This document shows positions 1 to 12,789 of a stretch of 64,000 nucleotides of DNA, one piece after another (position 1 is the first letter of the stretch; every line of letters starts with the position of its first letter). Source of the stretch: Odontocerum albicorne (Eukaryota > Arthropoda > Insecta > Trichoptera > Odontoceridae); NCBI GenBank assembly GCA_949825065.1, contig OX463844.1, positions 26,693,056-26,757,055 of the forward strand. The letters are read 5' to 3'. The notes beneath the pieces are model-generated. The model did not search any database, was not told the DNA's origin, and saw nothing but the letters and a program-made list of their open reading frames with translations. The translations under genes were made by a program, and so were the position numbers.

Positions 1-697
1 TTTTCAAGTTAAATAATATTGAACAATTTTGAATAACAAATTAAATTAAAATCTACTTGTAAACGAAGTAAAAATGTCTGCTCCACAATCGATTTTCTGA
101 AAATCTTTAAGTGATATAATTTTGCTTAGTATTTTGTACAAAGTGTTTTAATCACGTTCTCTGGTCAATTTAATTTTCCTGCTTATAAGCGAATCAATTT
201 TTGTTTAATCGCAAATCTAATTTAATCAAAGTTTTTACGAAAGTCTGTGCTGATAGAATAGGCTCATCATAATCTGAAGATTCTAAAGCCTTAACATCGT
301 AATTATAGCTACCTATAGAAGTTTGAGTTTATCCTTTGTTCCTTTTTGTGTTGATTTATTTATTGAGTGAGTAGTTCGATTTAAGCGAATCAATTTTTTT
401 TAGAATTTACTATAATGAATAATATTTTCTTAGATATTTTGAGAAATGTTTTATATTGTCATAAAATATGGGAATAACTAACTATGAAAAAATCTCAAAG
501 ACAGTATTAGATTTAATAGGTTTAATCTCATTATGTCAAATAAAATAGTATAAAAAAGTTTTAAATACGAGTAAGTAGATAAAAGTAGATCAAAGTTTAA
601 TAATAGCAAAAGGTAAAATTATTGCTCATACTTTCTTATCAAGTAACTTATATTAGGTAAGTTATATCAACAAAGCTTATAAGTTTTCCTTATAAGT

Positions 698-738
698 TTG
701 AAGAGATTGCCACATGGCAATAAGCTAGCCAAGTTTAA
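698..738 (+). repeat. SINE-1 3'-body fragment
   Basis: GAAGAGATTGCCACATGGCAATAA matches the conserved hairpin segment of SINE-1 seen intact at 49.8 kb. The tRNA head is absent. Confidence 0.6.
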
Positions 739-1570
739 AAAAAGAAGCTCAATACTCAATTTATCCAAGACATGGAAGATATTGAAATCAGAAAATAAGA
801 CCAACAAATTAATTTCGTGTTCGAGTGGTAGCGCTAATCTCTTACAATCGATCAGAAAATTATTCAGAAGCCTAAAAAGAATCCTTTTTAAAATAAATTG
901 GGCTCCAACGGGAATTAAAATTTGTAACTCCCGAATCGGAATATTAATGTCCTACCAACTAGAGCACGGATGTTTGTTGTTGTGGTATACGTTATTGCTA
1001 ACAATTAAAGTAATCATTTTTAAACAAAGGTAATTTTTCATAACATGCGTATTTAAATATTATTTGACATCCTTAATTGCTTAAATGGTTCAATTAACAA
1101 AATAAAAACTACACAGTAACAATTTCACATTTTTCAACATTATTAAATTCCATTCAACGAAATGTATGGCAGTTTTATTAAAATAAGATTTTAATTGTTA
1201 TTCATTTGCAATAGTGAAATAAATTCATATTTCTTGGAATAAAGAATGAACTGTTTAAAATTCCACTTGGATTTTTTAAATTAAAACTTTCTTTAGGTTT
1301 TCCGGACTTGTGTTAATTTATGCAATAAGGACTCTTGAACATTGATGTACAATTAAATATAAGTTTCTTTGGATTAACTTCACAATACTCACATAATTTA
1401 TATATATCTGGAATAAAAGAGCTTTTTATTCTAGTTTCAGTCGAGTTCAGTTCAAGCCCATTGTCCATGCTGTTGTTGGAGTAAAATAAATTCCTGTGCA
1501 GCGCGATGTACATAAGAACATCAAAATAATCTTTAAGTTTTTATGAACACAAGTGATTTATTCACAAGTG
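739..1570. other. No gene recognised
   Basis: AT-rich DNA with a short open frame at 698-1033 that overlaps the SINE-1 scrap and looks like noise. Nothing else supported. Confidence 0.5.
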
Positions 1571-2180
1571 GCAACGAACCTGGGGGGAAAAATAATAATT
1601 GCGAAGATGGGCTTAGGGTCCGATGTCACTGAACAAGGAAAATGACTCGCAGCATAGTAAACGTACGTATAAAATGCTTAACTTGGAGGTTAAAAGACCC
1701 AGCAAGTGGTCAGTACTTTCTCAGAAAAAAAAATATAGCAAAACTATCCTTGGACGCCATAAGATCGGAGCAGGCAATCGATCCGAAGTACCAATGTAAG
1801 ATTGAATGGAGATCCTATCGGAAAATATTGACTTGATCATCATCACTGTACCACAAAATGTAGATTGATCCATATTACAGCAAAAAATATAAAAGTGCGA
1901 AGGAACAAGCTTGAAGCTAGAAAGTTTGCCAGTAAAGCTTCATGGTCAGCCATAAATTGGGTAGTCCAATAGCGTGGATATACCTACAGAAAACTGAGGT
2001 ACAACTAATGAAAGGGAAAAAATATAATCGTTTTTACCATGGGGAATGATGACCATCATTGTTACTAAGTTGACAACTGGACCTCTGGGTAGGCTTCAAA
2101 AATTGCACGAATGGTCCTCCTCTATAATGGGGGATGGCGGGCATCACTTATTCTCGAGAGTTGACTCTCACCGAGAAGAA
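1571..2180 (+). mobile_element. LINE-like remnant, repeated at 13.6 kb
   Basis: Decayed sequence of higher complexity than its surroundings, containing a 64-codon open stretch (1642-1836). It shares ordered blocks with 13550-13930, including GTAGTCCAATAGC(G/T)TGGAT at 1961-1979 and 13829-13847. It looks like a fragment of a retroelement ORF, but no domain is certain. Confidence 0.4.
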
Positions 2181-5100
2181 TAATGGCAGCGGTAAACTAG
2201 TTTTCTAGCTTTTCAGAACATTGAAATGCAATATGAGAGATAATTGAAAAGAATCGACATAAAATTTTCATCTTCATATTAACCCTTTGCTTACTAGTGG
2301 TATAAATTTGGTCCGCACCAAAAACTTCTGATACATACTGTTTATATCTGATTGGCTCTTCTCTATTAGTACATATTGAAACATTTCTTACCAACATGAA
2401 GCTGCTTACTGTAATAATTTAATGAAATGGAAGTTCTTTCCTAACTCTAACGCTTTTTAGTTGCGTATTGAAACTAATAATTTAAAAAATTGATCATTCT
2501 AGAATCTTGTCAAGTCTATTGGATTTTTATATGTATTCTGTTATGTAGTTAATTACGATTCTACTTTCATTGTTTTTATATTTCATATTGCTCAGTGCAA
2601 AGTATTGTGTCCACTGTAACGTGTTTCTTTCTATTGATGAAGAAAAATGTTTCAATAAAAATTATGAAATGTTAGTAATAAGAAAACTTTTTATCACTTA
2701 CTATTATATCACTTACTTTTCTTACTAAACTAATGGGTCAACTTGTTTTTAAAGCCTCCAATTTTTCCTCCTTATAAACCCTAACGTTACAAAATGGTAC
2801 CAAGAAAATTTGTGAAATAAAAATATTCCAAAAATTTAAAAAAAATACAAGTTACTCTCAAGTCATAAAAAACTATTTTAAATACAGGAAGTGAATGGTT
2901 AATTCCACGTCATCTTACCATTCCAGAGTACATGGCTTGTTATATACCAAGTTTTCATCCTTCTAGGTTTTTCAACTGGATGTCTTTTGTCGGTTATTTA
3001 GCAGTTATAACAAATGCCTCAATGAATTATTCCATTGATTCTTAGATATTTTTTGTTTAGGTATTTTGTGTGCAAGTAACTCAAAAGGCCTAAATATTTG
3101 CGGTAAACCTATCGTTATCGAGTATGATTATCCACAATTTTGATAAACCAAAGCTTAAGTTCCAATGGCAAGAATATTACACTTTCCAGACGATCAGCAC
3201 ATAAGTCTGCCACAGCCTTTCGTAAGATAGGGATTTATATATAATAGTTTATATAGCGCTATTTTAGTGTGGCTCAAAAGCGCTTAAAAAATTTATGTTT
3301 AGCAGTATATAGGCTACAGAACAACATAAAATGATTTAAGAGTAAAACTAATCATAAAGTGAATCCGCCAGGAATCGAATCTGGGACACCCGATTGCTTA
3401 GCGTGAATGCTAACCGTTAGACAAATATGTAAACCAGGTCTTCAATTGGTATATTTAAGCATTTTTTACCAAGTTTTCTTTATTTACAAAATTTGCTATC
3501 GATCAAGACGGCCACTTGAACGAAGTTGCTTGAATTACGTATTAAACTAATGTTAGCTAGATTTCTTCAAAACATTACAAAATAATTATATTCACGCATT
3601 CTTGATTTAATCATCAATGTTTTTCCATCCTGGCCCATTTTATAAGATGTAAGTATTTCAGCTTGAGAGTTTGGGCCAGATAATGATATTTTTCAAAAAA
3701 AAAATTCATTCTAGTTGTAACTTAAGGTTTGTTTAAACACCTTTCTGATCGGTTGGATGAGATTAACACACCGTGACAAAGCTGGCAGGTTGTATTAAAC
3801 ACTACCAAAGTGTAAAATATTACAATCATAAAAATTTTCCTGCCTGTGAATACGAAACAAAGTTGGGGTGATGAAAGCTTACTCTAAGGCTATGTGGATA
3901 TTCGCTTCGTCTGAAAGAAACGCAATATGTTGAACAAGTGTTTAAGGGAACTTTTTTCATTCTGCGTACAGGTCTTGAAAAGACTATAGGAAAAGTTAAT
4001 ATTAAATGGTTTATTTTAGATTATCTCAGTCACACAGTATTTAAGATTCAATTTAATTTATCATGACACTCGTAAATTCCTTTTTTCTCTCGAGTTCTGC
4101 AACAAAAATAGTTTTTTTTTTAAACTCACTGAATTATTAAAATTATTGTTTGGAATCCATTTTTTTGTACAGTGAAAAAAATACATACTTTTTTGTTAAA
4201 ACCAGATAATTTAATCTTCAACTTCCTTTTACGTTAATATTTAACAAGTCATAAATAACAACTCTTTACGTTTATCATACACAATAATTTTATTTTCTTT
4301 TTCATTTTTCCAGTATAACTCAGGGTTTGGCGCATAAGTTGTTGATTTGATATTTTATTTAATGTCACAGTTACATTATTTTTGTCGATCCATTTATTAC
4401 AATCAACAAAAACTTTCGATATGTTATGGGTAATCTATAAGTTTTTATAGTATGTTACAGCAATTTTCACTTGCCCTTTGTGCGTTTTCTATATTGTCCT
4501 TTTTAATGAGTTGAGGGTTACTTCACCTCCATTTCAGGGTTATTTATACTTAATGTACGAACATTAACCATTCGTGAAAGCATTGTCATGTTTTTTTTTT
4601 TGTTTTTGTACCATAATCTGTAAAGTTTAGGTATACGATTTTTTACAAACATCAGTATTCTGAGAAGTGCTAGAAATATTTGTCCTTATTAACCATATTA
4701 TTCAAAGTAGAAAACAGTTTTAGATAGATTTTGATAGCAAATCTACTTATTACAGACTGTCTTAAAAATCTCAATCTACTTTCTTCGATTATGCCCAGGA
4801 GACTTCGAAACTACCTTTGGGAAAAAATGTGTACGTTTTTTTTTGCAGCCGGCGTATAATGATTTTGTTTTTGCAATAGAATGATGCAGCTTGTTGAAAA
4901 TAAATGGTTACTCATACAATTGGTACTATAAAACAGAAAATTTCCTTTCCTTTTACACACAAATAAAATCTACCGAATCCTTACGACCAATTTTGAAAAA
5001 ACTTTTTAGCGCAATAAGAAATCATTTCATGAAAGGCTCTCAATGAAACATTTCTGTAGCTTATTTTTAAAGCTTGTTTTATTTTTTCGGTATTTTACAC

Positions 5101-7180
5101 TATAATGCTCACTCGTAAGAAAATCTATTTTGAATTATTATATGGAAAAATTCATCTCGCTCAAAAAACATTTTCATGGCTTCCAACAAAAACTACTCAT
5201 CATTTCAACAAATTTCTTAAACTAACAAATATAAAAACTGAATCGTGGAATTAATCGGTGCAAAAAAATTTAACAGCTTTGAATCTCGTTTGAAATCAAA
5301 GAACGTAGACGACTTTTAAAATTTTATAAATTATACTTGATTTCTTTTTCATACTTGATTTAAAAAATATTGCATAATTGTTTAGAAGTAAGTTTAGACA
5401 AAGACCTAATTCATAAGAAAAAAAATATGTGAAAGATCAACAAAGATAAACGTTTTTAGTTTTTTTTTAATTCAATTTGTTTAATTGGTTTCGAAAACAA
5501 TTGATTTTAAAATAAATGTTCATTATCAAATTTAACCTTTTTCAGAACTCTTAAGATAATACTATATTTATTCAAAATCTTAACTGAGGAGGATTTTAGC
5601 AGTCCGGAATTCGTTGAAATGAGAATATTAACTACGGTACTTAGTTATAATGAACTCTGAGCACCATTTCAATAAAATTTGATTTTTTCTGATCACGTAT
5701 CCCAAAATGGAGTTCAGATTGGTTTTCCTGGTGATTGAAAAATAAGGCATTCGATTAAAAGCATATTTTATGAATCAAATTAAAAATAAAGATTAACAAA
5801 AGGTTTATAAACACATCTTCAGTGTTTAAATCTATGAAAAGTTAAAAAATGAGAACATTAGAAATGTATGCTTCACGGAAGGAAATGATTGTAATAAGTT
5901 ATAGAATGGAAACCTTAAAAAACATATGTGGCAACTATCACTTATGCTTGGTGTTACCGCGTAATTTTGAAGTATTGCGTTTTTTTTTGTAATGGACACT
6001 ATGTACTTGTGTTAATCAGATAGGTTATGATTTATAGGTCTTCCCTGGAGATCATTTTGTTTTGATCAAATCTGATCCTATGGTTGCTTACTGTGGTTTC
6101 AAGATGTTCATCTTTGTAAAATTATTTGCATTTGTAATTTTTTATGCATGTTAGGTGTAAGCTCAGCATAATCGAAACAGTTTACCTTTTTGCCGATAAA
6201 TAATTTGTCCAATCTACATGGTATTCGCTCAATGAGAATGGCACCTGATTAACGCGTCGATACTAATCGAGCCTCAAAAAGATAAAAAAATGTAATAAAC
6301 GATGAAAACCTCAAGTTTTCAATGAAATAAGTTTTTTTCCAATTGAATGTTTATTTATATTTAATATCTTTATATTGGCTTTTCTTGTTATCTTGGTATG
6401 TAAATATATTCAGATCAGCTTTGAACGAAAATGAATTAAATGAAGAAAAAACACATTTTGAACGTTCTATATCCAATAAAAAAAAAACCCGTTTAACTAA
6501 TTTTCTATAGTAACCATCCGATAAAATATAACACATATTGAAGACTCAATACTAAGCTTCGTTTTCAACAAAAGATAAAAGTTGTCCTTCAAGATTATTC
6601 TTAATTACATAAATTAAAAAATGGTTATTTTTCAGTCATATCTGAAAAACAAAATTTTCTGGCTTAATTAATTTTGTAAGCAGCCATCCAATATAATAGA
6701 CATATTTGAGAGTAAGTGGTTGGCTTTATTTTTAACAAAGAAATAAGGTTTTTCTCTAAAGCTTATTCTTAATGATAAAATTAAAAAACGGTCAGATCGC
6801 GTGAACGCGTGATTTTGTCGCAAAATGATTCCGGATATCTTGGTACTTAAAACGAATATAAATTATGCAAAATGTGGAGGCGATTCAAGCCTCTACTTCA
6901 TCGTACAACTTTGCTGTTTGGCCAAATTTAATATAGCAATTTCGCCTTTCAGAATGATAATGCCTATCATATTTATGAAAATTGTCTAAAACTTCGTTTC
7001 ATGCCGCTTGAAAGGAGAAAGAAAGAGGTTGATATTAACAATAAAACTGCGCCCGAAATTATGATACTTTCGTAACCTGTACTTTATTACTCATAAAGCT
7101 AAATGGATTTACATAATGAAAATGAAGATTGAACGTAATTAACATTTTATCACATGCTAGTACCTATTGGATGTTACTTC
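2181..7180. other. AT-rich, nothing recognised except the tRNA-like site at 3.4 kb
   Basis: Five kilobases of low-complexity DNA with homopolymer runs. Open frames stay near 60 codons. No transposase, RT or exon motif seen. Confidence 0.5.
3360..3432 (-). repeat. tRNA-like sequence (tRNA pseudogene or SINE head)
   Basis: On the minus strand it reads TTGTCTAACGGTTAGCATTC, a tRNA D-arm/A-box, and 30 bases later CCAGATTCGATTCCTGG, a T-arm with a B-box. The anticodon arm does not fold well and no acceptor stem pairs, so a functional tRNA is unlikely. Confidence 0.6.
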
Positions 7181-7324
7181 AACAAATACAGAATATTTGT
7201 GTATATTTCAAACAATATATTCTACCTAAGAAAATGCAACGAATAGGTAAACAGTGAAATGCCAGAAAAGGCTATGAAATGTATGACTGAACAATGAAAG
7301 ACTAGACCCAGGCATGCAGCGTAA

Positions 7325-7552
7325 GATAAAAGATGTAGCAAGGTATGCAACATATATGGTGAAATACTAGACCTAGATATGCAATGCGTGGGTGAACAGA
7401 TAAAAGATGTAGCAAGGTATGCAACATATATGGTGAAATACTAGACCTACTTTAGATATGCAATGCGTGGGTGAACAGATAAAAGATGTAGCAAGGTGTG
7501 CAACATATATGGTGAAATACTAGACCTAGATATGCAATGCGTGGGTCAACAA
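7325..7552. repeat. Tandem array, about three 74-79 bp units
   Basis: Units start at 7325, 7399 and 7478 with GATAAAAGATGTAGCAAGG and contain CAACATATATGGTGAAATAC and GATATGCAATGCGTGGGT. The second unit carries a 5-bp insertion. A degenerate partial unit precedes the array from about 7300. A direct repeat (7184-7215 and 7612-7640, AATACAGAATATTTGTGTA) lies on each side. Confidence 0.92.
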
Positions 7553-7610
7553 AGAAAAACTAGAGCAAGTTGAGGAATTTTGTTATCTGGAAAGTTTGTT
7601 CAGACTTGAA
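7541..7610 (+). mobile_element. LINE reverse-transcriptase scrap
   Basis: Plus-strand frame NKEKLEQVEEFCYLESLF matches the EQVxxFxYLGS(L/V)F motif that begins the thumb region in many insect LINEs. The tandem array joins directly on its left. Confidence 0.6.
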
Positions 7611-7660
7611 CGAATACAGAATATTTGTGTACGTTTCATACTATATTTGAACTGAATACG

Positions 7661-7745
7661 ACCGCGTAACACCAACTAACTGTATTGAAGGTATTATACG
7701 ATCGTGTAATACAATACAATACCTTACATACACTTTGTTGGTGCT
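7661..7745. repeat. Imperfect palindrome
   Basis: CACCAAC...AAGGTATT on the left faces the inverted AATACCTT...GTTGGTG on the right, with a TACGATCGTGTAA centre. Function unknown. Confidence 0.5.
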
Positions 7746-7951
7746 TTGTAGCAGTACATTAACAAGCCGAGGATATACATGACACAGCGCTGTTGGGATG
7801 ATAGTGATAGGGTTCCAAAAGATACCAAACAGCGCTATATAAATCAGGGCAAATGCGAGCACGTTACCTCGTTTTCAGCCAGTAAAATTTTGATATGCCT
7901 TTTAATTAAAAAAATACACGTACGGTCCGCAAGCCTTTACCCAATACCTGA

Positions 7952-8330
7952 TTGGCACGCGGTCCAAAAAGGTTGGCTACCCCTGCATTAAACCAAACAT
8001 GTTATCTAATCACCGGATGTCTCAGACCTACCCTAAAGGAAAATATTTACATTCTTTCTAGGATATATTCTCCAGATATCTGCCAGAATATTGCAACCAG
8101 AAGTGAGAAACACAAATACAATAACATAACATACTCGTATATAATGATCCCAAGTGCAGATGACCCACTACTATGGATGTGTAGCGACATTCAATCAATG
8201 TCCCACCTAATGGTTTGCCCACTTAACTCCGTGTTCTGCTCGGATCTGATGAGGGAAAGTCCCAATACTTACACAGTTCCATCTTTGTGGGCTTATTTAT
8301 ATGATATTGGTCTGGTATTGTCAACACAAT
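7952..8330 (+). mobile_element. LINE ORF2 C-terminal fragment (CysHis-like knuckle)
   Basis: Reads CYLITGCLRPT followed by the IYSPDICQNIATRSEKHK region, typical of the segment downstream of a LINE reverse transcriptase. It then has SADDPLLWMCSDIQSMSHL followed by MVCPLNSVFC, corresponding to the family CxCG-QTMxHLxxxCP knuckle with the first cysteines decayed. Open for 135 codons but truncated at both sides. Confidence 0.7.
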
Positions 8331-8345
8331 TAGAATGGAACCTAT

Positions 8346-8640
8346 ATGAAAATGAATGATAAGGCCAACGACGCACTTAGTACTATGTTTGTCAGAAAAA
8401 TGAAAGTGTGGAGTAATCTGCTTACGTCAACTTTTGATTTAAAGTATAGGAGTAAAATATGGATATTTCAAAAGTGTTATAAAAACAGAATGAATGCGGT
8501 TGAAAGGAATGTATTGCGAATAATGTCCGGTATAATAATTTATGGAAGGATGAAAAAATGTTGGATACGAGGTCACTGTTTGTTAAAAATGGGTTTTATC
8601 AATATTACGAGTATAAAGAAAGAACTGTTGAAATTCTAGA
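8346..8640 (+). mobile_element. LINE RT fragment (RMNAVE type)
   Basis: Contains NRMNAVERNVLRIMSG, the decayed form of the (K/S)RINAVEMR-LR-(M/I)-G motif after the RT catalytic domain. It lies directly after a fragment of a different LINE, so the two are juxtaposed relics. Confidence 0.7.
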
Positions 8641-9875
8641 ATTGTGTTTTTTTTCTTCAGATCTCGTAGGTTATCTTTTGCCTCATAATTGTTATTGCGA
8701 TATGTGAAAGACACTTAAGTGAAGTTAAATTTTATTCATAAATAAATAATGTGTTTACATAACAATACACTTAAAATTATAAACCCTTTTAGAGCTCATA
8801 TTAAAAAATATATATTTTAGTTTTGGATTAACATCAAGACACTAGAAAATTACGGTTGATCTTTGTTTTATTAATTGCACTTAATTAACTTTTCTCATTT
8901 CTTTGAATAATCTTTCTTTTCATTTTTGGCTTAAGATTTTTTCCTTTCAGTTTTCGTTTCATACCAAATGTAATTTATCTTTCCTTTCATCTCTCACACG
9001 TCTCCTCGAGCGAACGTGACACACAACTAACGAGGATAATTTGATTCAATGGCGTCCAGGTCATTCATTTACGTAATTCTCGATTTATGTAGATCTGTTA
9101 TTCATTTTCCTTTTTTGTGTTAGAATAAATAATAAAACATCGATAATCATTTAGAGATTAATAAAATTAAGGAATGGGTACTAGATCGTTATGTATAAAG
9201 CAAACTTTTAAAGAATGAAATGCAATATAATGCAAAGGAAAAAGTCCAAAAATATCAATAATTACGATTTTTGTAAAGGGCATTTAAATGCAAGATCGTG
9301 ATTATGAAATAAAAAAGCAGATATTCTAACAAATGTGGTATTATAAAAAAGTATACTGTTACATTTAGTGTTTTAACCACCCTTATTTAGCAAGTCAAAC
9401 CAGGAAACAAATACTAGAAAAAAGGGTTCATTGTTTGTTTAAGTCCTTGGATAATTTGATTATCATTTTAATCTTCCCAACCGGTGTTCTGGGACACTTT
9501 GACCCTTTCTCGCCCTTAGGCTAAAAATATGTTTTGGGTCTAACAACGGACGGTTATGTGTGCAATTTGTCAAAACCGCCTATTGCAATTACACCTTTTT
9601 TTGTCCCCGTCGTTTTTCCCTGCTTCGACCCGAATTTATTAATTTCATTTTCTATTTGGTCCCATAACCCACCATTAACGGAATTGATTGGATGAATATG
9701 CTTTCATATTTTGACCCAAATGCATGGTTTCTTGGGTAAATGAATTTATCAACCCATGGGTGAAGGAATTTTGAATTTGCCACGCATATCCCTCAGACAC
9801 ATTAAAATTATAAACATTTCACGTTAGACTGGAATATTGTTTTAATATTTTTATTATTTTCAACAACAACAATAA
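8641..9875. other. Non-repeat intergenic or intronic DNA
   Basis: The part 9470-9800 has higher complexity than its surroundings (CGGTGTTCTGGGACACTTTG, CCCATAACCCACCATTAACG) and does not recur in the window. Possibly conserved noncoding sequence. No coding signal. Confidence 0.35.
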
Positions 9876-9964
9876 CCATATTCCTTTCCTTCATTTATAT
9901 TAATAAAATTCCCAATAACAATATTTGGGAATTTTATTAATATAAATGAAAGAATGGAATATGG
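9876..9964. repeat. Long near-perfect hairpin
   Basis: Arms 9876-9914 and 9926-9964 are 39 bp each with 37 matching positions, separated by an 11-base loop (9915-9925). The stem is AT-rich. No TA or TTAA duplication is seen at the ends, so it is not assigned to a MITE family. Confidence 0.9.
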
Positions 9965-10439
9965 CTTACTCTGGGGAGATTTTAATATTTTGTAAAATAA
10001 ATCACTTGTGTTCAGTTAATTTATGGACAAAATAAACATAATCATATAAGAAAAACAATTCAATTTGATACTTTTCTATAACAGGAACTTTATTTATTTT
10101 GAAATATTGATTGTTTTTTAATGGATTTATTTGGGTTGAATTTTATTTTTGACTTATTGATTTTTAACCTAAATAAGAACTCGACACGGGGAACTAATAA
10201 TAAATCACAGAAGCACATGATTTGCTATATTATTGAATTTTTAACTTTTCAGTGAATCACAATTTGCACTTGCTGTCATAGATCTGAAGAGTGAAAAGGA
10301 ACTGTAATTTATTGTAAGTCCATGGTTTGAATTCGTTTTCCTCGGTTGATAGTAAATAATTTGGCCAAAACAGTTTATACTAGTATATAAGAAACATCAA
10401 AGTTGACTGCTTGCATATTATATTTGTTACAAAGAAGTA

Positions 10440-10556
10440 AATTAAATTCCATCACGCCGTCTCCTTGTTGAAACAGACCTCTGCCTGAACTGAGCGAAGA
10501 GAGTGTCAGAATTGTCTTTTGAGAAACTTTTGGCTCCTTCGTAATTTTTTTTTTAA
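10440..10556 (-). mobile_element. Same LINE, 3' end after the SINE insertion
   Basis: Minus strand: EGAKSFSKDNSDTLF corresponds to DEAKEVCKDRxxW of related copies, then the terminal CAACAAGGAGACGGCGTGATG. It continues the LINE interrupted at 10557-10738. Confidence 0.6.
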
Positions 10557-10738
10557 CCTGGCGAGTTGATTGTCATGTGGCGATCTCTTCCAGCCAACCA
10601 GAAAGATGTTTTTATAGGCCCCAAGTATTAACCAGACTGGAATTCAATTTTTTTTTAAATATGTGTTCCAGCGGGGATCGAACCCGCAACCTCCGGATCG
10701 GCAGACAAGTGTCATACCACCAGGCCACGGAGGTCGTC
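10557..10738 (-). repeat. SINE-1 copy inside a LINE
   Basis: The minus-strand tRNA-derived head reads GACCTCCGTGGCCTGGTGG (A-box), then GGTTGCGGGTTCGATCCCCG (B-box). The body contains CAGTCTGGTT and TTTCTGGTTGGCTGGAAGAG. It interrupts a minus-strand LINE whose parts lie at 10745-11125 and 10440-10556. Confidence 0.88.
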
Positions 10739-10744
10739 ATACAC

Positions 10745-11125
10745 CCTCACAAATAACTCCTACGATTTCTCTGACTTCTTACATTTTCTTTCCTTCCCTT
10801 TCTCTTTATCTTCCGCTCCTTCCATTTCCATTGGTTACGTATATTTGTTAAGTGTGTATTTTTATTCATTCATTCTACATGTATCATCGTAGAGCGTTTT
10901 TTTTAAATCTTATTTAATACATCAGTCTTGAATTTAAATTCATGGGTTGTCACTTCATTCCGTATTATGTCATACATTCTTACTCCATGTATTATTTTGA
11001 ATGCACGTATTTCTACAACATTTATTCTACTCCTTTCAATATTTTTCCACGTCCGAGCTTCATTTCCATACATCAAAATTTGCGAACTATCAGCACAACA
11101 CCTTATTCCCGGCTAATACTACAAT
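10745..11125 (-). mobile_element. LINE RT C-terminal region, upstream part
   Basis: Minus strand: ILMYGNEARTWKNIERSRIN followed by VVEIRAFKIIHGVRMYDIIR, then NEV and a decayed LTKxxY...RSQRNRRS stretch. These are the ordered motifs of an insect LINE RT tail. The SINE-1 copy at 10557-10738 follows. Confidence 0.82.
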
Positions 11126-11749
11126 GTCGTGTGTATACAATTATCCGAATACATTCCCATTGAGCATTTGTATGCTCATAAAGAAATAATCAAACAGCAA
11201 CCTATTTTAACTTTATTAATTGGTTAACATGTATCAAGTTCATGGTTCAACACATTTGGAATGCTTCTATTGTAAATATTGATCGTCTTCTTAAGTTAAA
11301 AAAATGAATATCTGATACATCACTAATAAATATTGAAAGCAGTCCACTGAAATGTACAATGCATCAAAAGCTCTTAAATAAATAAATGGTCTAACATACG
11401 ACTAAAGTTTCACCCCCTCACTCGTAAACCATTAGTTAAATACTTAGCAGAGAAAGTGCTTGAAGGGGAAAGAGAAGAGAAACATTTTCAAGAAAGCTTA
11501 GTAGGCAGATTATATTTCATTCTATTCTACCAACATACTAAATTCTCTAAGTGTTCCAAGTGTCTTACAACTATCCGGAAAAAACTAGTTCGGGGTGTAA
11601 TATGTTTGTAACATACATCACACATATTGATGATGAATCGAATAAATAAGACTAAGATATATGAAAAAAAATCAATAAAATACTTCAGGTTTTTTACATT
11701 TGAGATAATCTTAATATGTGTAGACGATAACAGTTACTTAATGGGACTC

Positions 11750-12200
11750 AAAATTAGTAAATCGTTGTTAGTGATCGAAACTACTTAATATCACTGCCGC
11801 ATATCAAGAAGATTTAGAGATCGTGTATGACTTGAATATTTTAGGTCTATAATTATTGATAACAGTGAATGTGAAACTGAAATCAATGGCCAAGAGTTGC
11901 ATGTATAGGGTAGAACTTATCTAAAAGAATAAACACATATCTCAAGCATTGAAAATACATCTTGTTAAAAACCTGGTTTTCTCAAAACTCCTGTATGCAT
12001 CAGAAACTTGGACATTATAAGGTCACAGACAGATTATAGATACATAATTTGAATGATATACAGCAATTCCTGGAAAATTCACGTTCCTCATCATTAAGGT
12101 TGCGTCCCAAAAAATAATCTAAATAATACTGAATTGTTCGGAAATATGTTTTGTCTATTGGATATACGAGTATATCATTAGGACAAAATTTTATTTCTTA
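11750..12200 (+). mobile_element. LINE RT C-terminal relic
   Basis: Plus strand, frameshifted. It reads DLNILGL then NVKLKSMAKSCMYRV, KNKHISQALKIHLVKNLVFS and KLLYASETWTL, the LLYGSETW motif. After 12090 a decayed stretch corresponds to the LN-I--RL segment. Several stops. Confidence 0.78.
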
Positions 12201-12789
12201 CTTCATTCCAAACGTGTCGAATATGAATAATTATGACAGGTAAAATTTGAACGTAGTTTGTCGGCCATTAATAACCTGAATTACTTGAATGGTTTTTATG
12301 CGTCCATTTTAAAATAGATTTTTTTTTCGGGACTTTTATTTTTTTACTTCCACAAAGGAAATTAATACAAGCAAAGAAATTGTATAATGTATGGTGACTA
12401 TACAGTGAGCGATAATGTACGTCAAATGTGGTTTAAAACATTCAACAATTTGATACGACATTCGATAATGGTATCCGTTCTGAAAGGCTGGTTACCATTG
12501 ATTATGAATGGATAAAGGATTATCGAGATCGAGAATAATCAACTTTCCATACCGCGAGAGTTTGCATAAATACTGAGAATATAAAAAAACATCATCCACG
12601 AACATTATTTAAAACTTTGTAACGGAATCGCTATAAATTGGACACAAACGTATGAAACTACTTATCCAATAGCCTTCTCGTATAAATTAAGATTAACCTT
12701 ATAGAAAATAGAGATAATTAATAAGAAACGAAAAAAAATGCTAAATATGCTATTTGGATTTTTTTTATTTGGTTAAATTAGAAGTATCA

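Noticed and set aside
7325..7552. CRISPR-like array
   Set aside because: Whole units repeat without unique spacers; eukaryotic context; it is a plain tandem array.
10663..10738. tRNA gene on the minus strand
   Set aside because: A- and B-boxes are present but the sequence is the head of a repeated SINE with a long conserved body; the cloverleaf is incomplete.
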